Below, one piece after another: positions 44,898 to 55,124 of a DNA stretch of 64,000 bases. Source of the stretch: Bryoerythrophyllum caledonicum (lineage: Eukaryota > Streptophyta > Bryopsida > Pottiales > Pottiaceae); assembly GCA_963971425.1 (NCBI GenBank), contig OZ020516.1, positions 36,754,199 to 36,818,198 of the forward strand, in the 5' to 3' direction. The notes below the pieces were generated by a model. That model worked only from the letters and a program-made list of their open reading frames with translations. It did not search any database and was not told where the DNA came from. Numbering within the stretch: the first letter of the stretch is position 1; the number at the start of each line of letters is the position of its first letter. The position numbers and the translations under genes were made by a program.

Positions 44898-47199
44898 TTA
44901 GTTAGGACTAGTGACAAGTTCTCTTCATACCTGATAGCTTTTGTATTCAATTAGTGTAACAGTTCCTTTCGTGGCCAATGCAACCAATTCATGAGGCAAT
45001 TAATCTGACTCATGACAGAAGGGGAAAGTCAAATGGAGAGATGGCCATGGCTGGGGCGAGGAGGAGCGTCGTTTAGTCCCTGGAATCCGCTGAACTACTT
45101 TTAATGCCTGGAGCCGATCAGGCCTGGAGCTGGTGCAGAGCCCTGGGCAGGAGGACTAGTACTTGCAAGCTGAGAGAGAGAGAGAGAGAAATCACAGGCG
45201 GGGAAATGATTGAGAGGAAGCGTGTCACGCTGGCGTCGAGGAGGCTGAGATTTGCGCAGGATTTGATAACGCAACTGCTGCATCTGCAGCGCCAACAGTA
45301 GCTGTGTCAGTCCGCGTTGAGGCTGCATGAGCAGAAACGAAGATGGCACGTCGAGGGAGTGGTGTGGTTTCTGCAGTCATGGTCCGAGCTCGTACCAGTC
45401 TCTTTGCTCTCAGTCACTAACTGATCATATGTGCACTAAGAAGTCTACTGTATCATCAACGTCGTCTAATGTACCATCCATCTGCCAGGAGTTCACATTC
45501 AAGTGGGCTAGCAGATCAGTTCATTCAGTCGATTCGGCATTATCACCACAACTGTTCATGTTTCCCCATCAAAGGGCTTCTTAAACTGCCGAAGTTAGAA
45601 GGAACTGGGGAAGTATAGGTCGGTCGCAACGGAAAGTTTAGTACCTGATCGACAAGATGGTGATTTCGTTTAGAAGAGAAGTACTGCAGTCATGTCGCAT
45701 CAAGATTGCAGTGGTGACAAAACCTGTTATTAATGTAGAGATTCGTCAAAGATCGGTGGAAGTCACGATTCTTCATGTGATGAATGTTTTCATGTGCTCG
45801 AGTAGTACGTCCAGGGGAGGAAAAATCAGAGACCTCTGATCATGAATAGGGGCCTGGAATGGCGAGACTCCTATTAAATTCGCGGCTAGGCCGGTCAAAG
45901 AAGCTACTGAGGCTGCAATATCGTGATCTGATCGATTACACTACTTTACCGCTCTTCACGTACTCCTCTGCATACAATTGATAGCACAATTTTGTCAGCT
46001 TAGGCATTTCATGAGGTTGGATCAACGAACTTGCAGCAGCTCATGATGTTGCCGCTGTCTGTACACGCCCCAGGCGCTACCACCACTCACTAGTCATGAT
46101 CCCAGACTTGCTTATGCAAACCAGATTGGTGGACCATGGTTAATATTCTTTCTCATGTATCATTTTGGAGGTGGTTGATTTTCTACCTCTATCGAAATTA
46201 ACTACCACGCACTATCTCACGCTGATGTTACCAATTGCGACCTGATATTGCCGGTCAGTAGTGAGTCACTAGTGAGTTTAATAGTATACTCTGAAGATCT
46301 TGAACCAACAGTTAGATTAGGCGTCTTGACATATTGAAATTATAATTGTTACACATACAATTCTAAGATTATGATTTCTACATATTGTGTCATGAGGAAC
46401 TTCGGCGGATGAGAACATGGACCAACGTCAATGGATTTTCATGATGCCAAAGTTTGAGAAAGCCGCCCGCATTCCTAATACCTCAATTTGGTGCTCTAAT
46501 CACAGTTTCTGCTCGAGAAACTCTCTTTAAAACCTTGAGAAATAGGTAGATTGAGAACTTGATTAATGGAACTTTTGGATGAGGAAAATGTCCACTTCCA
46601 TGTGCCAGCTATATTTTCCATGATGCTCATTAGTGGATCTCCTTATTGACCCTAGTTGAGCGTTGCACCAAACCTTGGTTTTTAGGATCCTAGAGGCTTT
46701 TTTTGGAGAATTTCTTTGGCCAAATTTGGAACCAAATTACCCATAGGGACCATATTACCCATAGGGGCCCATCCATCTATCAAATAGGGCCCCCCTCCAA
46801 CATAAAAATAGGGGCCAGTTTTGTCCCTACCCTCTCCCACCCTTCGGAGCCTGAGACTTGGTGCAACGTTCCACCGGGGTATTTAGGTAATATCCCTCAT
46901 TTGCTAACTTGGGCTAGGCTCATGGTATTAACATGAGCAGTAATTATGACAAAAAAATTATCATCGCACTCTGCTCATGGCACTCTGCACATTTGAGCTG
47001 GGCCCTCTGAGGCCCACTTTTAAAAATTTGTTGTATGATCATTTCTACATCAGAGCTTCACTTTTTTAAATGAATTTTCTATTGTGGCAGAAGCAGTTGT
47101 GATGTATGATTACAGTAATGGATTAAATAGTTGAAAACTCCCTCTTCAGCAGCCATGGCTGATCAGACTTTTGCAACCAAAGTAAGTAACGGTACTTGA
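44898..47199. other. Intergenic; one weak small ORF and a MITE relic
   Basis: At 45104-45301 an ATG frame of 65 codons ends ERKRVTLASRRLRFAQDLIT-QLLHLQ, a plausible amphipathic helix in a GC-rich setting beside a (GA) run (45170-45188); I do not recognise it and it may be part of a spliced gene. At 46640-46910 is a degenerate relative of the MITE at 17629 (AAATAGGGCCC, AAAAATAGGGGCCA). Nothing else is supported. Confidence 0.35.
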
Positions 47200-47338
47200 T
47201 TTCAAGAGCATCATTTCAAATCAAAGTTAAATAAGCCTTAAACATAGAATTTGTGAAAACTCCCATTTGCATGTGATGTTTTCATAAATTCTATGTTTAA
47301 GGCTTATTTAACTTTGATTTGAAATGATGCTCTTGAAA
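47200..47338. repeat. Near-perfect hairpin, 61-bp arms and 17-base loop
   Basis: Left arm 47200-47260 starts TTTCAAGAGCATCATTTC; right arm 47278-47338 is its reverse complement at 60 of 61 positions, and the one difference would be a G-U pair in RNA. The loop is TCCCATTTGCATGTGAT. Transcribed from either strand it would make a long dsRNA hairpin of the kind Dicer-like enzymes process. Smaller pieces of the arm (ATGCTCTTGAAA) recur just to the right, at 47350-47365. Confidence 0.85.
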
Positions 47339-47793
47339 ATGCTTATTTAACATGCTCTTGAAAGCATGCTGATGTTTTCAAAATGTGAATAGTTGTTTGT
47401 GAACAATACTAGAAATATAATCTTTGGCTACTACTATGCATAACGGTTGTGCTTTTTAAAGTTGGCAATACAGAAAAAACATCATTTGTGACATTTTCAC
47501 ATATCATCATTCATGTGATGTTCTCTCAAATATTGTGTTCTTACCTTAATTCTTTTCCAACTGAGCTGGATAAACACAAGAGAATTGGAATTGACCAAAA
47601 GTGCCGCTGTGCCACATTGAATGCTACAAAATCTATGCTTATCATGTAACAAAATAAAAACTGTTTGAAAGGTTCTGCTATTTTGCGGACGTATCTTGGT
47701 TGCACTATGCTGATGAATGACTAATTTAATCCAAATGATATTCTGGTAAAACAAAAAACTCTCACAAATTAAAAAAATTCACCCACTGATGAC
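47339..47793. other. Intergenic, no gene seen
   Basis: AT-rich spacer between the hairpin and the next MITE. Frames of 66-85 codons have no recognisable product. Confidence 0.35.
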
Positions 47794-48491
47794 TACACCG
47801 TTCACTGAATATAGTGTGGAGGTATAGGTAATGTGGATGAAAATTGAGGTGGACCACATCAATTCTAGTTTTGGATGAAAATTGATGTGGACCACATCAA
47901 TTTTGGTTATTAATATAGTATTAATATGTTATTATTATATATGTTATTATTGTATATAATATTAATATTATAATATATGTTATTATGTTATTCATATATG
48001 TTATTATTATATTATTATATTATTATTATGTTATTATGTTATATTATTATGTTATTATGTTATATTATTATGTTATTATGTTATATTATTATGTTATTAT
48101 GTTATATTATTATGTTAATATTATATTCTGTTATATTATATTATAATATTATGTTTATATTCTTATGTTATAAAATAATATTATTATGTTATTATATTAT
48201 TATGTTATATTATTTTATTATGTTATTATAATATTATGTTATTATTTTATATTATGTTATTATGTTATTATTATGTTATTATATTATAATTTTGGTTTTA
48301 GGGTACAACTTGTAAAAACTTATCCACATCAATTCCCGTGTCTTTTATTTTGAAACAAGCCACACTATTTCTAATGGACATGATTTGATGTGGATGGAAA
48401 ATTGAAGTGGACCACTTTAATTTGCGTTTAATGAAATTAGTGTAGGAAATTTCAAATAGTCTAGTCTACACTATATTCAGGGAACGGTGTA
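47794..48491. mobile_element. MITE with 27-bp TIRs and an AT minisatellite core
   Basis: Ends are TACACCGTTCACTGAATATA-GTGTGGA and, inverted, TACACCGTTCCCTGAATATA-GTGTAGA, 25 of 27 identical. Next to the left end a GATGAAAATTGA(G/T)GTGGACCACATC phrase is repeated twice, and a related inverted form (GAAGTGGACCACTTTAATT) sits near the right end. The centre is replaced by a long TTATTATG-type array. Flanking target duplication is not clear. Confidence 0.72.
47930..48292. repeat. TTATTATGTTA minisatellite
   Basis: Almost only A and T with regular G: tandem variants of TTATTATGTTATTATGTTATA, most regular at 48028-48120 where a unit of about 27 bp recurs. It lies inside the MITE and opens a spurious Leu/Tyr/Ile frame. 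Confidence 0.85.
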
Positions 48492-50004
48492 CCATAGTAC
48501 AATCTCCAGAAATAGTCTCCAAAAATTTGGAAATCTAGTTTTAGAAATATTTTGGCTGAATGAGTCTCCCGGGTACAGTAAAAATCTCCTTTCCCAGACT
48601 GTATGACTTCTCAAGGTACATGAGCCTATTATTATATCCTATCTTTTTAGCACTCTGATTACATAACGATGGACTCTACACTGACTTGTAATTTGACAAG
48701 AATTTACATGAACTGCCTGGAAAAGCAGACATGGTATACAAAGTTCACCGTACCAGACTTGTTGCTCAGAAGCTGCAAGCCAAAAGCCTTGCCCACATGC
48801 ATCGTCTTTCAGAGGTTGAAAAAATGACAATTTGGCATGAATTTGCTCTTATCCCATACCATTGATCAGACAACTGCTCTGTATTGGAGGCAGACAACCT
48901 TGACTCCAACAACGTGAGTCTTTATCACATGAATTGAAAATTCCCGTACGTGAGCGTCGGGTTTGGCAAAAATTAAAAAATTAGAAAGTCCGAATATAAA
49001 TTTTCAAAATTTCTGAATTTTCTCTCTATATAATGGATACCCTATGAAGTCGAAACCTAGGGTACCCGGATATAGACCGGATCCGGGATATATAGTAAAT
49101 AATACATGTATAAAGTTTAAATGGGTACAAAAAGTATATATTGGGTATATCTAAATGGATATATTTTATTTTGCATTCACATATATATGTTTACTAACTA
49201 GGATTGGCCTTGCCCTGTTGGGGACGACGGGGATTTTCACTACATAAACATACAAATTGTGAGAACTTTCTTTTTCTTTTGGTCGAATCTGTTTCTAGAT
49301 CTAATTAGTAACTCAGCAGTTACCCTTGACTACGGCTACCAGTGTAACATTGCCAGAGACACAGCAAGCTTGACCTTCGGATTTGAAATTTAGAAGACTT
49401 GAAGCTTGATGTTTTGGAATTTGTACGGACTGTATGTTGGTCATTTGGGTATTACTTTATTCGTACAGGTACCAGAATTTTGTGTATTTTAATGCAAAGG
49501 AATTATACATCGGATACAAAGAATATGTCAAATGTTAATTATTGTTTACAACTCAACTAGATCTTTATGAACATGGTTGACGAATGTTCTTCATCATGCA
49601 ATGGAAGTAATGGCACATTTACTCTGTCCGGCTTGCAATGGATTAATTTACGAAAAGGAGGTTGTTCACCGCAACATACATATAAGGGAGCATGTGAATG
49701 CTCATTGTACATCATAAATTTTAGAGGAAACACTTTTATTTTAGCTGTGTTCATCCGTATACGTACTTTAGGGGTCTGGCCTTGTTGACTAATGTACTCA
49801 TTATTGTACGTAAGCTGTAAAAAGCAAGGTATAACTTTGGTCTGCAAATGACTTCATATACAACAACTAAGTAATGGCATCTTTAGCCCCGACTCCCACA
49901 ATGAGTTTTTGTCCTAACTTTGGATCTTAGTGTTGTACGGTTTCTGTACTTAACTTTTAATCTATTTGGCAATGACGTATGGAAAGGAAAACTATAATAA
50001 TGTA
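48492..50004. other. Intergenic; one short possible exon relic
   Basis: At about 48703-48865 the plus strand reads in one frame as NLHELPGKADMVYKVHRTRL, VAQKLQAKSLAHMHRLSEVE and KMTIWHEF before a stop, with protein-like composition but no ATG or splice context I trust. I do not recognise it. The rest is AT-rich. Confidence 0.3.
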
Positions 50005-50632
50005 TGGTAAACCCCCATGACCAATAGATTAAGCAATGTGCATATAAGGAGAATCAAATAATAATACATTTCTTTTTCAGTGATTGCCAATAGATATACA
50101 ATCTCAACCAAAGTGATTTCATGTTGTTCAAATGAGATGATATTTATTTATGAATTTTCAAAGTGGTCAGCCATGTTTAGCCTAGTTCTGCCACTAAATA
50201 CCCCTCATTAGTGTCTAGGTTGTCACATACATCCAAAAACCAAGCCCCTCGACGTCCCATCCGTCTTGACGTTGGGACGCGGGTAGATTGGCGGTCGCCC
50301 AATTTACCCTCGGTTGCCCGAAGACATGGTTGCAACCATGGTGACCGGTGGTAAAAGAGGTTAAAAATAAATAAAATTATTTTTCTCTAAGTTACAGACG
50401 TCCCATGGAGCTCTTGGATAGATGTCCCGTCCATCCCATCCGTCCAAACAACATGGATTAGCGCCAACCCAAAGTTAGGAATCTTGACTCTGGACCAATA
50501 GTTATTAGTAAGCCTTAATTTGGAGCTACCAAAGAGTGAATGGGTAAAAATGGGGCGGTAATAGGGTGGAATTGGGACCAAATATAGAGTGGCAATGATT
50601 GGAGGGTGGCGGCGATGGACTAGACTACCTTA
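50005..50632 (+). mobile_element. MITE family A, copy 4, diverged and expanded
   Basis: Left end TGGTAAACCCCCATGACC, then AGATTAAGCAATGTGCATAT, then AGTGATTGCCAATAGATATA; the right half resumes at about 50470 with AATCTTGACTCTGGACCAAT and ends GACTACCTT. About 290 bp of unrelated GC-richer sequence (50170-50465) separates the halves. Confidence 0.55.
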
Positions 50633-52464
50633 AGTCTTTGTGGGGTCACTTGTGTGGAAGTTCCACGAGCAAAAATGCTATCATTTATGATTTAGAAGAA
50701 AGTAGAATATAAACTAGCTGGGTTTATCTTTTTAACATAACCTTTACCATTTCATTCAAACCCGTGAAGGACAATTTCTTCCTCGAGGTCTAGGCTTTAT
50801 TAGTGCATTTTAGGTGAGTTCCTACAATCTCAATTTTGATCACAAATTTCCAAATATTTTACATAGATGACCCATGGTAGTAGCTTTTTGAGAGTTTATT
50901 TTTTTTTTACAAATAGACTTTGAGAAAAATGCTATTCTTTGTGCACTTTGGTCATTTCTGGAAAAATATAAAGCTTTTGCTGCAAACACTAATTAGTAAA
51001 AGAAATTGAATTTCATAGTCATGATCATGTAGAGGTTTGGACTACAATTGTTAACATTTATTTGATTTTAGAAAGTTATGATTGATGAAAGAGTGTCTAT
51101 CATGTCATTAAAATAGTCAATGCAAGAATTATTGATTAAAAATCTAATATTTGATTTGGAAGTGATTGTCTTCTAATAAACCCTTTTAAAACATCAATTT
51201 AGAAAGTGTAATCTTCTTGGTGAGCTTCAAACATTTTATCATGAGAATAAAAAAAAATTCCAACTGAAAACATTTTCCATAATATGATATAAAAAATTAT
51301 ATCCTATTCATCTAGTGAAAAATTGCTAATCAAGGTGAATAAAGAATTTGTTTGCGGTTACTACATAGGTCACGAGGACCTAGATAGCATGTACTACCCT
51401 TATTGCCTCCTTTCAAGGGTAGACTCTATATTAAAAATAAAAGTAACCAAGTAGAAGATAAATTTTAGGTGTGTAAGTACATGTTATCTTGTATTTCTAT
51501 TGTCAAGCCATGAGCACAAATCTATTATTTAGGATAGATGTGCTCCATATCAATGGTTTAGGTTTGAAACCTTGCAGATTTGTTAAAATAGATCTATGGT
51601 ATATAGTAGTTAACCACCAATCATGAAAAATCACAAGCAAGAAATGTACAATGTGTACCAACCATAGGATCAACTTATCCCTTGTCACAAATCTATTCTA
51701 CATAACACATTTGTACAAATCAATTCAAGAGACAAAACCTTCATTAAAATTTTAAGCATTGTTCGAATGTTATTTAAATATTTTGAAATTCTTATGTGAA
51801 GGTATTTATTGAAATCAAGTCTTAGTGGCATAATTTACTACACTATTTCCAACAAATATTTTATTTATATATTTTCTAAATTTAAATTATTATACCAAAA
51901 AGATACATGATTTTGAAAATTTATTTCCATATATTTCTATATTCATATAACATAATTATTCAAAACAAAGTTATAAAAGGAATTAATTCTCTATCTTTAG
52001 ATTTTGAATGTTATATCAATATATGTTATTTCTATCATATTATAAAAAATTAGTGGAAGCTCATGTCCTTTGGAGACAATATGTAGAAATTATAATTTAA
52101 TAATTATATGTGTAGCAATAATTGATTTATTTTTTGACACATATAGCATTTTTAACTCAATTATTCTACTTTAAGCCAAATTTTAGTGAAGGGATCATTC
52201 AAAGGGTTCCTCTGAAGGACACATTCAAAGAATTCTAAAGGGCAAAAAAATTGTATATGCACAAAAATTAACTCAATCATATTAGTGAAAACTCATGCCC
52301 TTTGGACACTCAAGACACTCTAGACATTCTGGACCTAGTATGTAGAAATCATGTCCACTTCTGATAGCAGAATTGTTTGGAGTTCCGATCACATAGCAAA
52401 CGTAGCAAAACATGGATTTGTACCACGACTGTAGCCAGTGTATAATCCAAGGACAAATATATCA

Positions 52465-52680
52465 TACAAGGTGGTCACTTTTGGACAGTGCCGGTCAAAT
52501 TTATTATTTTTGTATATAATAGCAATTTGGTCACAATGGGTATCAAATTTCAATGGGTATCACATATGTATTACACGGGTATCACCTTGGCAATATACAG
52601 GTATCACCTAGACAAATGTCTTGAAATTTCTAAATTAATTAGATAGTCTCCATTTTAAATCAATTATGTACTATGATATT
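52465..52680 (+). repeat. Dispersed repeat G, copy 3
   Basis: GGTCACTTTTGG at the left, then GGGTATCA(C/A) phrases (ATTACACGGGTATCACCTTG, ACAGGTATCACCTAGACAAA) and TCTTGAAATTT. It follows the order of copy 2 at 26165. Confidence 0.5.
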
Positions 52681-52689
52681 GATCCAAGT

Positions 52690-52850
52690 CTCCACTTCCT
52701 TTAAGTCCCTTAAGTCTCCACTACCTTCAAGTCCACCAAGTCTCTACTTCCCTTAAGTCCCTTAAATCTCCACTACCTTCAAGTCCCTAGAGTCTTCACT
52801 ACCTTCAAGTCCCCATATCTCCATTGTCCTCAAGTCCCCAAGTCAAATCT
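52690..52850. repeat. Minisatellite of AAGTCTCCACTACCTTC units
   Basis: About eight imperfect units of 16-20 bp built on CAAGTC(C/T)C and CTCCACTACCTT. Noncoding. Confidence 0.75.
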
Positions 52851-52934
52851 TTCTACTATAAGCCAAAGTCTAGTAAAAGTTTGATGGATTAATCAAAGAT
52901 CAATATGTAGAAATCATGTACAGATAAACATTTT

Positions 52935-53415
52935 AATTACTGAAGTTATCCTTGAGCCGAGGATTACATGCCATTTGATTTTGTACTCCTAGACCTTGTT
53001 TTATGACTTAATCTCCACAAACTCTGTATCTAACTTTTGTATAGGATGGACATAAATGTGCAAATCGCAATATATTGTAGCCTTGTCCCATAGCTTGGAA
53101 ATCAATTTACTAAAGTTCAAATCCATGTTTTTATATTTATCCTGAACTCAAGGATGGCGGGCCATTTTGTTCAGAATTGCTAAAGTAATCTATGAGTTGA
53201 GGATGACATAACATTTGATTCATACTCCTAGACCTTGTTTTATGCCTAAATCTCTGCAAACTCTACATGTTGTTATATTCATCTTTTGTATAGGATGCAC
53301 TTAAATATGCAAATCACAAAATATCATAGCCTTGTCCCATAGCCACAAAATCAATTTATCAAAGCCCACATCCATGATTTTAAGTTTATCCACAACTCAA
53401 GGAAGAATGGCCATT
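52935..53415. repeat. Two tandem units of about 240 bp
   Basis: Both units contain, in order, a GAG(C/T)(C/T)GAGGAT phrase, ACTCCTAGACCTTGTTTTAT, ACTTTTGTATAGGATG or its variant, AGCCTTGTCCCATAGC and CAAGGA(T/A)G. The second unit is diverged by a modest number of substitutions and small indels. Confidence 0.75.
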
Positions 53416-54041
53416 TGTATCGTAAAGTCTTGTATAAAGATCAACCAATGTCGGTAATGTAATATTTAATATATATAAACAAATATAACTTACCGTACAT
53501 TGACTTGTACTTTGGATAATTCAAGGCCGTTTTCTTATTTCAAACAACCTTTCATTTTCCTTTTTACCGTAGTCAAGTATATTTTAAATTTAGATTATTA
53601 TAGTACATACCAATTAAATAAAAGTAGAAAAAATAATTATAAAATGATATTAAATCCTTTGTATCCACATGTTCAAATCTTTGTCTTTTCTTTGAAGTTA
53701 GGTAAAAAGTCAATATCAAAATGGAAAATATTATTTTTACCATGAAATTCAAAACATAAAACTAAAATTGATATAATCTACAATAGTGTTGTGTTTGATA
53801 TCTTTATAGGAAATTTGAACTTAATGAATGTCATAAATAAGTAGTCCTTTCTAATAAAAATAATAAAACTTGTATAATGTATGGATTGACATCATTGTTG
53901 GATATCTATTAGTTTGTGTTGTACTTTTTAGAATCCAAAAGGGATGTAATGCATTTTTTGTTTTTTTGTTTTTTGGTTACAATTGATAAAGGTAACCCTA
54001 CAATAATTATAAATAATATAATTAAATAATTCTTAATTCAA

Positions 54042-55124
54042 CCCCTAAACTCCCATCAGTCCCCTCATGGGACTTTTGAAGATTTGGGTAGGTTCCTACA
54101 GTGTCAATTTACAATATTATTCTTTGAAATTTTTAGGGTAGATGCACATTACTAAAAGCTTTATGTGGGTATATTTTTTTCCTAGTATCAACATCTATTG
54201 AAGAAGTTATGTCACCGTAAAGGAAAACGTTCCAAGAGCTCTTATTTTGGTGTGCATTGAACTAACATCATGCTTAACCCTTTAAGGCCGATCGACAATA
54301 CATGGGTCATTTTGGAACAAGAACCTTATTAGAGAGCGCTATAGGCCACCTAAAAGGGAAAAATAGACTATGACTTAGAGGTGGAGCAAGGTGGGATTTC
54401 AATGGGACCGTTGCCACCAAAATTGGATCTGTAACGAGCTCATGCGGCTGCTTTTAGTGGAGTGAGGTCGGCGTAGATCTTGGAAAGAAGTATTAAAGAT
54501 GTACACGGTTTTGTATGTTGGTCACCACATGGACATTGGTGGTAGGTTATCATTGGGCGGCACTTTGTCAACGAGAAAAGAAGTGGAGTCGGTATAGAGG
54601 TCTACAAAGTCCACTGTATTTCAGAGTATAAAGCGCTTTCATGATTTCCGTCTTTAGACATTTGCAAATTGGTCATGTGTATTCGATGTGTATAGACAAG
54701 AGTGGACAATTCATCAAAGGGATCTTAGATCAGAGCCTTAATTTAATCAGGGGAGGGCGTATACGCCAAGCTGTGTCTAGAGTACAAAACCTCATCGGCC
54801 TTAAAGGGTTAACATGATGGTGATGAATTCAGACCTTGTGTAATGCAAAAAATTGACTCCAAGTGAAGTCAAAGTGTGCTAATACACTCAACACATGGAA
54901 GTCTGTTAATACACTAAATCGTTTTATCTACTTCAAAGACTATTATCTTTTTATGTGTGGTCAAAGTTTATAAAATCTTACGAGGATGTTACTTAGTAAG
55001 TTTTAATGGATATAATATGGTCAGAAGTAGAAATGAAAGTGTTTGTTTCCTTCTTTACTCATTGCACTAAAAGAAGCAGGTTTTGAAGTGTTTTTGGTGT
55101 GAAAATGCCTTGAGACTTTAAAGG
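54042..55124 (+). mobile_element. TTAA-flanked element, family T1, copy 6, with nested T3
   Basis: Left end CCCCTAAACTCCCATCAGTC after TCAA, right end TTTGAGAC-like TTTAAAGG before TTAC. It has the T1 palindromic left end (CAGTCCCCTCATGGGACTTT) and the CTTGTGTAATGCAAAAAATT phrase, but part of the middle is deleted, and a 531-bp element interrupts it. Confidence 0.65.
54278..54808 (+). mobile_element. TTAA-flanked element T3, nested in T1 copy 6
   Basis: A 531-bp element with perfect 15-bp inverted ends CCCTTTAAGGCCGAT, TTAA on both sides (54274-54277 and 54809-54812). The uninterrupted target CATGCTTAACATGATGG is seen in T1 copy 4 near 32647, which proves insertion at a TTAA with duplication of those four bases. 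No ORF. Ends resemble those of T2 copy 3. Confidence 0.88.

Larger units (their letters stand above)
50633..54041. other. AT-rich intergenic DNA, no supported gene
   Basis: No convincing ORF. Contains three repeat blocks listed separately (52465-52680, 52690-52850, 52935-53415). Confidence 0.4.

Noticed and set aside
47977-48231. 84-codon frame rich in Leu, Tyr and Ile, like a membrane protein
   Set aside because: It is the translation of the TTATTATG minisatellite.
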